A stretch of DNA of 15,273 bases from an uncultured Chthoniobacterales bacterium (GTDB lineage: Bacteria; Verrucomicrobiota; Verrucomicrobiia; Chthoniobacterales; UBA10450): contig CATPAW010000202.1 in the NCBI GenBank assembly GCA_955652255.1, positions 1-15,273 of the forward strand, read 5' to 3'. The position numbers and the translations under genes are program-made. Below the pieces are notes generated by a model. The model did not search any database, was not told the DNA's origin, and saw only the letters and a list, made by a program, of their open reading frames with translations. Position 1 is the first letter of the stretch. Every line of letters starts with the position of its first letter. Positions 6,365 to 13,049 of this stretch are shown here, in pieces.

Positions 6365-6430
6365 CGGTAGGGCGACGCTCTGCGGAGCCGTGGAATTAAT
6401 TCGTCGGCTCGACAGAGTCTCGCCCTACCG
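6365..6430. repeat. Long imperfect palindrome, class 3, in divergent spacer
   Basis: Two 26-bp arms, 6365-6390 and 6405-6430, match in inverted orientation at 22 of 26 positions around a 14-nt loop. The arms start and end with CGGTAGGGCGA / TCGCCCTACCG. It lies 12 nt upstream of the gamma-glutamyltransferase ATG in the 153-nt spacer from which that gene and the membrane pair diverge. A dispersed REP-like element is likely; it could fold in the leader of the plus-strand transcript. Confidence 0.8.
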
Positions 6431-6441
6431 TACGTTTGTCC

Positions 6442-8172
6442 ATGCGTGCGTCATTCCTGGCGGCAGCGATAACTCTGTTAGTCGCCAATCTCTCGTCGGC
6501 CCAAATTGATCGTATCACCGGAAAGAATTTTGCGACGCGCTCAGAAGTCGTGGCGCGGCACGGAATGGTTTGCACGAGCGTGCCGGCGGCGACGCAAGTT
6601 GGGATCGATATACTGAAGCGCGGCGGAAGCGCGGTCGATGCCGCCATCGCCGCAAACGCGACGCTCGGTTTGATGGAGCCGGTCTCGAACGGGATCGGCG
6701 GCGATCTGTTCGCGATCGTTTACAGCGTGAAGGAAAATAAACTTTACGGAATCAACGGCAGCGGTCGCTCGCCACTCGGGTTGAGCTACGAGCAGATGAA
6801 AGCCGAGCTCGCGAAATTGCATCGCGAAACGATTCCGCCGACCGGAATGTTGCCGATTAGCGTGCCCGGAACAGTCGATGCATGGGCTGAGCTGCAAAAA
6901 AAATTCGGCAAGCTGAAATTCAGTGACGATCTCGCGCCGGCGATTCGTTACGCCGAGGAAGGTTTTCCGGTCACCGAGCTGATCGCGTACTATTGGGCGT
7001 TCGGTCCTCGGCTCTACAAAGGTTTTCCCGGCGCGTTTCTCGAAACTTACACGCTCGATGGCAAAGGGCGCACACCGGCCAAAGGCGATATTTTTAAAAA
7101 TCCCGCGCTCGCCAAAACGTTGCGCTTGATCGGTGAGAAAGGCCGCGACGCTTTTTATAAAGGCGAGATCGCGGACAAGGTCGACAATTTCATGTCGGCC
7201 AATGGCGGATTCTTGCGCAAAGCCGATTTCGAAAAACACGCATCGACATGGGTCGATCCGGTCTCGATCAATTATCGCGGCTACGACGTGTTCGAATTGC
7301 CGCCGAACGGCCAGGGCATCGCCACGCTCCAGATGTTGAACATTCTCGAAGGCTCCGATCTACGCACAATGGGACGCAATTCACCCGAGACGTTGCACAC
7401 GATGATCGAAGCGAAGAAAATCGTTTGGGCCGATCGCGCGAAATTTTATGCCGATCCCGCGTTCGCGAAAATTCCGCTGAAAGGGTTGCTTTCGAAAGAA
7501 TATACGGCCGAGCGTCGCAAGTTGATTGATCCGAATCACGCGGCGAAAAAAGTTGAAACCGGAAATCCGGCGCTCGATCAAGGCGACACCATTTACCTGT
7601 GCACCGCCGACGATGAAGGCAACATGGTTTCGCTTATTCAAAGCAATTACCGCGGCATGGGCAGCGGCATTGTCGTGCCCGGGCTCGGATTCATGTTTCA
7701 GGATCGCGGCGAACTTTTCTCGATCGAGCCGGGCCATGCGAACGTGTACGCGCCGGGCAAACGCCCGTTTCACACCATCATTCCGGGATTCGTCATGAAA
7801 GATCGACAACCGTGGCTCGCGTTCGGCGTGATGGGCGGCGGCATGCAACCACAAGGTCACGTGCAAGTGCTCACGAACCAGATCGATTTCGGTTTGAATG
7901 TGCAGGAAGCCGGCGACGCCTCGCGCTGGCAACACGAAGGCGATAACGAGCCAACTGGCGAGAAATTATCTGAGTCCGGCGGCTACGTCGAAGTCGAGAG
8001 CGGCATTCCCTACGAAACCGTCCGCGAATTGCGCAAACGCGGACACGACGTGCGTTTCGACGTCGGCGGCTACGGCGGTTACCAAGCCATCAAAGTCGAA
8101 ATGCACGATGGCCAGCGCGTTTACGTCGGCGCGAGCGAATCACGCAAAGACGGACAGGCAGCGGGATATTAG
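6442..8172 (+). CDS. ggt: Gamma-glutamyltransferase (gamma-glutamyltranspeptidase family), exported
   Basis: An Ntn-hydrolase that removes or transfers gamma-glutamyl groups, for example from glutathione; it matures by self-cleavage. From the ATG at 6442 it is 576 residues, with a signal peptide MRASFLAAAITLLVANLSSA, so periplasmic action is inferred. A TTG two codons earlier is possible but less likely. The large-subunit part shows GGSAVDAAIAANATLGLMEP and NGIGGDLFAIVY. The predicted self-cleavage nucleophile is Thr383 in the motif QGDTIYLCTADDEGN. Small-subunit motifs are GMGSGIVVPGLGFMFQDRG and VMGGGMQPQGHVQ. The GDT-type junction is closer to YwrD-like and acylase-like members than to E. 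coli Ggt, so the substrate may not be glutathione. A permease gene follows after 35 nt. Confidence 0.94.
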   Translation: MRASFLAAAITLLVANLSSAQIDRITGKNFATRSEVVARHGMVCTSVPAATQVGIDILKRGGSAVDAAIAANATLGLMEPVSNGIGGDLFAIVYSVKENKLYGINGSGRSPLGLSYEQMKAELAKLHRETIPPTGMLPISVPGTVDAWAELQKKFGKLKFSDDLAPAIRYAEEGFPVTELIAYYWAFGPRLYKGFPGAFLETYTLDGKGRTPAKGDIFKNPALAKTLRLIGEKGRDAFYKGEIADKVDNFMSANGGFLRKADFEKHASTWVDPVSINYRGYDVFELPPNGQGIATLQMLNILEGSDLRTMGRNSPETLHTMIEAKKIVWADRAKFYADPAFAKIPLKGLLSKEYTAERRKLIDPNHAAKKVETGNPALDQGDTIYLCTADDEGNMVSLIQSNYRGMGSGIVVPGLGFMFQDRGELFSIEPGHANVYAPGKRPFHTIIPGFVMKDRQPWLAFGVMGGGMQPQGHVQVLTNQIDFGLNVQEAGDASRWQHEGDNEPTGEKLSESGGYVEVESGIPYETVRELRKRGHDVRFDVGGYGGYQAIKVEMHDGQRVYVGASESRKDGQAAGY

Positions 8173-8207
8173 TCCTCCGCATTGTCGATCTTGTCTCTGT
8201 CGCTCGC

Positions 8208-9539
8208 ATGGCGCACGATTGGCAGGTGCTGACGCAAACCGAGCAACGCGCTGACGAGCAACTCGTCCGCGCGATTGGCATTCCGGCGCTGACGGCGAAC
8301 ATCGTTAACTCCACCATCGGCGCGGGCATTTTCGTTTTGCCGGCGCTGGTCGCCAAAGGACTCGGCTCGGCGGCGCCGCTTGCTTTCCTCGCGTGCGCCA
8401 TCGCGATGGTCCTGTTCGTGACCTGTTTCGCCGTCGCCGGCAGCCGCGTCTCGCTGACCGGAGGCCTTTACGCGTATGTCGAAGTCGCGTTCGGCCGTTA
8501 CGTCGGATTTCTCGCTGGCGTGCTTTACGGTATCACGGCCATCACTGCCGTTGCCGGCGTCGTAGATGTTCTTGTGAATTCAATCAGGGGGGTCGTGCCC
8601 TTGTTAGGTAACCCGATCATTCGCGTCGTCGTCATGTTTTTGGTTTACGGCGTACTCGTCGTCATCAACGTCCGCGGCGTGCGCGCCGGCGCGGGAGCGG
8701 TGACCACGGTGACGCTGGCAAAACTTTTGCCGTTACTCCTATTTGTGGGGGCGGGAATATTTTTCATTCATCCAGCGAACATCGTGTGGTCGGGCTGGCC
8801 AGGGAGCAAAGCGCTGGGCGACAGCGTTCTGCTTTTGATCTTCGCTTTCGTCGGCGTAGAAGTCGGGCTCATTCCGAGCGGCGAGGTCAAGAATCCCGCG
8901 CGCACGGTCCCGCGCGCGATCTACATCGCACTCGCAATCACGACCGTGCTTTACATCATGATCCAGTTGGTGGCGCAGGGAACTCTCGGCGCCGACCTGG
9001 CGAACCATCCGAACACGCCACTCGCAGAAGCAGCTTCGCGTTTTCTTGGAAACCTTGGCCGCACCATTCTGCTCGCCGGCGCGACGATCTCCGCCTTCGG
9101 TTTTGTAACGAGCGACATTCTGAGTTCGCCGCGAATGCTATTTGCTGTTGGGCGCGACGGTGTATTGCCGGCTTGGTTCGCGCATGTCCACCCCCGCTAC
9201 CGTTCGCCCGATGTCGCCATCATTACCTACGCTGTGATCGCCTTCGCTCTTTCCGTGAGTTCGAGCTTCGAAACGCTGGCGGTGCTCTCAAACGTCGCGG
9301 TCTTGCTGATGTATTTGCTTTGCTGCGCCGGAGTATGGCTTTTAATCCGCCGCAACGTGCGGACGGATGGGGCGCCGTTCATTTTCCGTGGGATGCAGAT
9401 CATGCCGGGACTTGCGATCACTGTCATTCTTTGGCTTTTCTGGTTAACGCAACCTTGGGACAAATTCGCCAAGATCGGAGCCATTCTCGTTGGCACGTCA
9501 ATTCTATATCTACTGCGAGTAAAATTGCGACGGGCCTAA
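8208..9539 (+). CDS. APC-superfamily amino acid permease
   Basis: A 443-residue inner-membrane transporter with roughly 12 hydrophobic helices. The unwound helix-1 signature STIGAGIFVLPA sits at about residues 35-46 and marks the APC (LeuT-fold) superfamily, which imports amino acids or exchanges them. Helices continue to the end, and the protein closes with a basic LLRVKLRRA tail. The loop SGEVKNPARTVPRAI is also typical of the family. The ATG at 8208 has no Shine-Dalgarno. It starts 35 nt after the gamma-glutamyltransferase gene, so joint transcription and import of amino acids released by that enzyme are plausible. Substrate cannot be predicted. Its TAA overlaps the stop of the convergent coiled-coil gene. 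Confidence 0.92.
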   Translation: MAHDWQVLTQTEQRADEQLVRAIGIPALTANIVNSTIGAGIFVLPALVAKGLGSAAPLAFLACAIAMVLFVTCFAVAGSRVSLTGGLYAYVEVAFGRYVGFLAGVLYGITAITAVAGVVDVLVNSIRGVVPLLGNPIIRVVVMFLVYGVLVVINVRGVRAGAGAVTTVTLAKLLPLLLFVGAGIFFIHPANIVWSGWPGSKALGDSVLLLIFAFVGVEVGLIPSGEVKNPARTVPRAIYIALAITTVLYIMIQLVAQGTLGADLANHPNTPLAEAASRFLGNLGRTILLAGATISAFGFVTSDILSSPRMLFAVGRDGVLPAWFAHVHPRYRSPDVAIITYAVIAFALSVSSSFETLAVLSNVAVLLMYLLCCAGVWLLIRRNVRTDGAPFIFRGMQIMPGLAITVILWLFWLTQPWDKFAKIGAILVGTSILYLLRVKLRRA

Positions 9540-10141
9540 TTTTTTGGTGCTTTGATCTCGGCGAGCTTTTGTTCCGCGCGGGAGACGTCAGATTTGTGCG
9601 CGCTGCCAAGAGCGAGAAGTTTTTGTTGTCGATGTAAATTCGTTTCCGCGGCCTCGAGTTCGGCTTGGGCAAGCTTTGTCGCCGACCCATGCGCGGCTTC
9701 AGTCGCAAGCGTCAGCACAGATTCGGCCTGTGCCAGATCGGTTCTTGAAATTTCGCCAGCCGTAAAGCGGCTTTGCTGAGCGATGAATTCTTCGTTCGCG
9801 CGCGCGAGACGTGCATTCGCGAGAGCACACCCCAAGCGGATGATTTTTAATGCGCGCTGTTCCACTTCCACTTGCGAGAGCACGCCGATTTTGCAAAGCC
9901 TTTCCGTGCCTGCGGCGTTTCTCTTCGCGCGTTCAAATTGCTTTTCCAAAGTCTGGACATTCGGCAGCGGGGTCGGCGAAACGGCGACCGCTGAAGAAGG
10001 CTCGATTGAGCGATTTGGGATCAACAATGGCGGCTCGATGTCGAACGAATCACCGGAATCGTCTTCTGGCGGTTTAGCTGCGCCCAAAGCGGCCATTGCC
10101 GTTGCGAAAATCGCGACCGGCAACGCCAACGATCGTCTCAT
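9536..10141 (-). CDS. Exported coiled-coil protein with three internal repeats, TolC/HlyD-helix-like
   Basis: A 201-residue protein from the ATG at 10141; an upstream extension exists but lacks sense as a signal peptide. Residues 1-22 (MRRSLALPVAIFATAMAALG) look like a signal peptide and are followed by an acidic, proline-rich linker to about residue 62. The rest is Ala/Glu/Gln-rich helix. Three units with the same pattern occur at about 82-99 (IGVLSQVEVEQRA), 126-143 (AGEISRTDLAQAE) and 175-192 (LGSAHKSDVSRAE), 44-49 residues apart. This resembles the helical hairpins of outer-membrane efflux or adaptor proteins, but no beta-barrel or lipoyl domain is present. It is too short to be TolC. Function unknown. 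Confidence 0.75.
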   Translation of the reverse strand: MRRSLALPVAIFATAMAALGAAKPPEDDSGDSFDIEPPLLIPNRSIEPSSAVAVSPTPLPNVQTLEKQFERAKRNAAGTERLCKIGVLSQVEVEQRALKIIRLGCALANARLARANEEFIAQQSRFTAGEISRTDLAQAESVLTLATEAAHGSATKLAQAELEAAETNLHRQQKLLALGSAHKSDVSRAEQKLAEIKAPKN

Positions 10142-10217
10142 GCGACCAAGAGTATCGTGCAAAAATTTTCTTTTCGCCGGCAAACAATATGGCATATCAC
10201 ACGCTTCCAAAGGGGTT

Positions 10218-10745
10218 GTGCATCCAATTCGTCTGAAAGTTTTATGTGGCGCAGCACTTTTCGGCATCTTCATTCCATCGACGATTGCCGCTGAGTTTCC
10301 CTCTCGCGGGCCGACCGTACCTGGCAGCGTCGCGCGCATTCGCTGGGGCGGCCAGGCAGCCGCGCCGGAAAGAGCGCCAGTGGCGGTGAAGCGGGCGATT
10401 TGGGCGGCAAATCAACTTCGCTCCAAGCCTTATCGGTACGGCGGCGGTCACCGCTCGTTCCACGATCGCGGTTATGATTGCTCCGGCACAGTCTCGTATG
10501 CGCTTGGAGCTGCGGGGCTAATCAAGTCGCCGATGAGCTCAGCCGATTTTCGCCGCTTTGGTCAACGCGGCCGCGGCAAATGGATCACGGTTTACGCCCG
10601 CAACGGCCACACGTTCGCCATCATCGCAGGGCTACGCCTCGACACCACGCCGTATCTCACCGCGCACGATCGCTGGGCACCCAGCTGGTACTCCAGCGTG
10701 CGTATGCCTTTGGGGTTTGAAGCGCGGCATCCGGTCGGTCTGTAG
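10218..10745 (+). CDS. NlpC/P60-type peptidoglycan endopeptidase-like protein
   Basis: A probable cell-wall cysteine peptidase of 175 residues from a GTG at 10218. That start gives a clean signal peptide, MHPIRLKVLCGAALFGIFIP then STIAA. An in-frame ATG at 10140 would give 201 residues but overlaps the divergent gene's ATG and puts the hydrophobic core far inside; the start is uncertain. The catalytic cysteine is Cys88 in RGYDCSGTVSYAL. The histidine is likely His131 in ARNGHTFAIIAGLRLDT. The preceding KPYRYGGGHRSFHD is typical of this single-domain exported subgroup. It likely cuts stem peptides in the periplasm. No SH3 or LysM domain is present. Confidence 0.87.
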   Translation: MHPIRLKVLCGAALFGIFIPSTIAAEFPSRGPTVPGSVARIRWGGQAAAPERAPVAVKRAIWAANQLRSKPYRYGGGHRSFHDRGYDCSGTVSYALGAAGLIKSPMSSADFRRFGQRGRGKWITVYARNGHTFAIIAGLRLDTTPYLTAHDRWAPSWYSSVRMPLGFEARHPVGL

Positions 10746-10769
10746 TTCCCGGCCAGGCGTCGCGTTCAT

Positions 10770-11045
10770 CTAGCGCTCCGCCGTTGTCGGATCGATGATG
10801 GACTTTACTTCCGAGATGCGATTTGCCGGGAAGCCGCCTTGCTCAGCATGCACGCCCACCATCTTTTCGTTTGGCGCGATGTAGACACAATAAAGTTTGT
10901 CGCCCGTGACATAGCTCTGCAGCCACTGAATCTGCGGACCAAGATTTCGGAGTACTCCGCGGGATTTCTGCGAGATCGCTTGCAACTCGTCCTTCGACAA
11001 TTTACCGGCATTCGGAATCTCACGCTCGATAACGTACTTGGGCAT
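10770..11045 (-). CDS. DUF4242 family small protein (ferredoxin-like fold)
   Basis: A 91-residue protein beginning MPKYVIEREIPNAGKLS. It carries the DUF4242 hallmarks: a VIEREIP first strand, the QAISQKSRGVLRNLGPQIQW helix and strand, KLYCVYIAPNE, and HAEQGGFPANRISEV before IDPTTAE. A characterised relative in Streptomyces (SCO4226) has been described as nickel-binding, so metal binding is possible, but it is inference here. The ATG at 11045 is preferred over a TTG two codons earlier. It converges on the NlpC/P60 gene with 24 nt between stops. Physiological role unknown. Confidence 0.88.
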   Translation of the reverse strand: MPKYVIEREIPNAGKLSKDELQAISQKSRGVLRNLGPQIQWLQSYVTGDKLYCVYIAPNEKMVGVHAEQGGFPANRISEVKSIIDPTTAER

Positions 11046-11111
11046 AAACAACTAGCGCGTAGTCAAAATCGAAGTTCAAGTCAAACCGACACGCGAGGTC
11101 CAAACAAGATA

Positions 11112-11789
11112 ATGCACTCAAACAAATCACGGCGCCAGAACGCAAGATCGCCCCGCCTAAGGCGGGCGAGATCGACATCTAGCGCGCCGGACTTTGGTTT
11201 CACGCTATCAGAGCTGCGCGCATTGCGGGCGTTGAAAACGCCGGCGGGCATTCAGCGGTTTGTCGACGACTTGCCCTACAACCTGAGTTACACGGCGCGA
11301 TCGCCCCGGAAAGTCTTGCATGATCGCACGGCCTCGTGCCTCGAAGGCGGAATCTTCGCCGCTGCCGCCTTGCGCATCCTCGGATTTCAGCCGCTCATCT
11401 TCGATCTTGAAGCCGAAGGCGACACCGATCATGTAGTCGCCATTTTCAAGGTGCAAGAAAGTTGGGGAGCAGTTGCGAAATCGAATTTCACCGGCTGCCG
11501 TTATCGCGAACCGGTTTACCGCAGCTTGCGCGAGCTGGCCATGAGCTACTTCAATATCTATTTTAATTTGCGCTGGGAACGCACGCTGCGCCGTTATTCG
11601 CGCCCAGTGAATCTCGCCCGCTTCGATCATCTCAACTGGATGACAACGCCAAAACCGATTTGGTTCGTCGCCGAACACCTCTGCGACATCTCGCACATCT
11701 CGCTCTTAACATCGACAATGGAAAAAAACCTGACTCGCGTCGATCCTCGCACGATCAAAGCCGAAATGACCGGTCATCGAAAGAAATAG
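11112..11789 (+). CDS. Transglutaminase-like cysteine-peptidase-fold protein
   Basis: A 225-residue protein from the ATG at 11112; the reading frame stays open further upstream but would run over the minus-strand DUF4242 gene. A nucleophile-like Cys76 sits at the start of a helix (TASCLEGGIFAAAALRILG). A histidine, His107, lies in a strand (EGDTDHVVAIFKV). The motif WGAVAKSNFTG may hold the third polar residue. This order is that of transglutaminase-like or bacterial cysteine-protease folds. REPVYRSLRELAMSYFNIYFN follows. No signal peptide is seen. The first ~25 residues are basic and encoded partly by a perfect GC-rich palindrome (11152-11166), so the true start might lie later. Substrate unknown. 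Confidence 0.75.
   Translation: MHSNKSRRQNARSPRLRRARSTSSAPDFGFTLSELRALRALKTPAGIQRFVDDLPYNLSYTARSPRKVLHDRTASCLEGGIFAAAALRILGFQPLIFDLEAEGDTDHVVAIFKVQESWGAVAKSNFTGCRYREPVYRSLRELAMSYFNIYFNLRWERTLRRYSRPVNLARFDHLNWMTTPKPIWFVAEHLCDISHISLLTSTMEKNLTRVDPRTIKAEMTGHRKK
11146..11173. repeat. GC-rich palindrome inside the N-terminal coding region
   Basis: CCCGCC (11152-11157), TAA, GGCGGG (11161-11166) is a perfect 6-bp stem with a 3-nt loop. It is flanked by GATC on the left (11146) and AGATC on the right, extending the symmetry imperfectly. It encodes part of a basic, low-complexity N-terminus in the transglutaminase-like protein. Confidence 0.55.
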
Positions 11790-11805
11790 GTTCCGCCGTC
11801 GTGCT

Positions 11806-11861
11806 ATACGTGAATCACGTATGCCTTGCTCTTCGCAATGGGGAGAGAGCGAAAGGCAAGG
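11806..11861. terminator. Candidate bidirectional terminator between convergent genes
   Basis: Two hairpins lie between the stop of the plus-strand transglutaminase-like gene and the stop of the minus-strand metallopeptidase gene. One is an 8-bp palindrome ATACGTGA-A-TCACGTAT (11806-11822). The other is a 13-bp stem with two mismatches, 11824-11836 with 11849-11861. There is no strong T-run, so intrinsic termination is plausible rather than shown. Confidence 0.45.
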
Positions 11862-11862
11862 T

Positions 11863-12333
11863 CTAAGACACTTGCGAACCGCACACGCGGTTTGCCATCG
11901 AAATCGCTTCCTGTTCGAGCGGCGCTTGTGAGTAGCCAATCGTCAAGCACTCGAAAAGATACTTGCGGAGGAACGGAAGAATTCCGCCGAGCCGCTCGTA
12001 CTGCGCGGTGTGCGCGAGCTCATGCACAATCAGCGAGCGATCCGAGCGAATAAAGATGCCGTGGCACAAAGCCAGGCCTCGTGGCGCTGGAGTAAGAAAT
12101 CGGATCGCTCCCGCCGCCGCTTTTAAAATTGGATGCCGCGGCGCCGGGATTTCATCCACTTGCAAGAGGCGGATACGCTTGGGATTTCGGACTCCCATTG
12201 CCACCGCATCGACAATTTCATCTTCAGCCAGCGGCACACCTTCCCGTAAAATTCGTTCCTCCTCCTCAGTCGCCCATTGCACCGCCAGTGGAAGCAGTGT
12301 TTCAAATTGTTCAGGCACCGATTCTTCACCCAT
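11863..12333 (-). CDS. HExxH metallopeptidase-like protein
   Basis: A 156-residue protein from the ATG at 12333; a TTG at 12351 is an alternative. The zinc-binding motif is VHELAHTAQYERLGG, with His104, Glu105 and His108. A later glutamate in QAPLEQEA (about residue 140 or 142) is a good third ligand, as in gluzincins and DUF4157-like proteins. There is no signal peptide, pro-domain or transmembrane segment. The N-terminal half is charged and helical. It is much shorter than classical peptidases, so it may be a minimal domain related to DUF4157-type proteins found next to toxins or phage-like modules, but no such partner is present here. It is convergent with the transglutaminase-like gene. 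Confidence 0.72.
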   Translation of the reverse strand: MGEESVPEQFETLLPLAVQWATEEEERILREGVPLAEDEIVDAVAMGVRNPKRIRLLQVDEIPAPRHPILKAAAGAIRFLTPAPRGLALCHGIFIRSDRSLIVHELAHTAQYERLGGILPFLRKYLFECLTIGYSQAPLEQEAISMANRVCGSQVS

Positions 12334-12476
12334 ACAGGCAGAACGGAGCAAGAACCTGGCCTGATAATTGGCGTCATGGCTGGAAAATTAAGCTGAGGCG
12401 ACTCTTGTGGAGTTTACCTAGGGAGAAATGCTTGCGACACGGTAGCGTCTAACACATTCGCGCGAGCAGAGCCGTG

Positions 12477-12505
12477 AGGCCGCCTCAAAGCGGCCTGCAA
12501 TTTTT
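12477..12505 (+). terminator. Hairpin plus T-run before the VOC gene
   Basis: AGGCCGC (12477-12483) and GCGGCCT (12490-12496) form a perfect 7-bp stem around CTCAAA. A T-run follows at 12501-12505. The shape is that of a plus-strand intrinsic terminator, yet no plus-strand gene ends just upstream. It may be another dispersed palindrome, or an attenuator in the leader of the gene starting at 12520. Confidence 0.45.
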
Positions 12506-12519
12506 CGCTTGGCACGCTA

Positions 12520-12942
12520 ATGTATTCCATGAGCGTACAAGTTTACGGCTGCAATCACGTGGCCATCGAAGTGGACGATATCAAAAAGGCGATCGCGTTT
12601 TACCAGGATGTTTTCAACCTCGAAAAGCTCGACCGCGGCGAAGGTGACGCCTTTTTCAAACTGGGCGAGCATCAATTCCTCGCCATTTTTGAAGTGAAGA
12701 AATTACAACCGGCGAACATGCGCCACTTCGGAATCATGGTGCGCGACGAACAGCAGCTCGCGGAAGTGCGCAAGAAAATCACCGGCAAATACAAATTAAA
12801 ACTCGAGCCGCCGTTCCGTTGCGACTTTCGCGACCCTTGGGGCAATCGCATTCAAGTTGTCGATCTTCACGACGAATCGCTCATCTGGCTCCTGCCTTAT
12901 CGCGAAGTGCAGAAAGCGGGAATAAAATTGTCGACGGATTAA
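12520..12942 (+). CDS. VOC (glyoxalase/bleomycin-resistance fold) family protein
   Basis: A 140-residue single-domain pair of beta-alpha-beta-beta-beta modules. The first module opens CNHVAIEVDDIKKAIAFYQD (His13) and ends FLAIFE (Glu58). The second opens MRHFGIMVRD (His69) and ends DPWGNRIQVVDLHD. In metal-dependent relatives the last position usually supplies a glutamate; here Gln112 stands there, so metal binding or catalysis may differ. Family members include glyoxalase I, dioxygenases and resistance proteins; the substrate is not readable. An alternative ATG at 12529 would shorten it by three residues. It is the first gene of a plus-strand run with an SDR and a QueA-like gene. Confidence 0.88.
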   Translation: MYSMSVQVYGCNHVAIEVDDIKKAIAFYQDVFNLEKLDRGEGDAFFKLGEHQFLAIFEVKKLQPANMRHFGIMVRDEQQLAEVRKKITGKYKLKLEPPFRCDFRDPWGNRIQVVDLHDESLIWLLPYREVQKAGIKLSTD

Positions 12943-12945
12943 GAG

Positions 12946-13022
12946 CTCGCACAACGATCACTAAGGGCACAAAGAGATTTTGGATTTGTGTTGCGTCGTG
13001 TCCGCTGTGTTCTTTGTGCGAG
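12946..13022. repeat. CACAAAG-type inverted-repeat element, copy A
   Basis: GCACAAAGA (12967-12975) pairs perfectly with TCTTTGTGC (13011-13019). CTCGCACAA (12946-12954) also pairs perfectly with TTGTGCGAG (13014-13022), so two alternative folds share the right arm. The element fills the 107-nt spacer between the VOC and SDR genes. Its right half is similar to the sequence at 13840-13883. Confidence 0.65.
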
Positions 13023-13049
13023 TAATTTTCTGACGCTACATTTACACGC

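Noticed and set aside
10142..10339. Upstream extension of the coiled-coil protein
   Set aside because: It overlaps the divergent NlpC/P60 gene antisense, and the signal peptide begins at the ATG at 10141.
10839..11111. N-terminal extension of the transglutaminase-like frame
   Set aside because: It runs antisense through the DUF4242 gene and its translation lacks sensible features; the ATG at 11112 is preferred.
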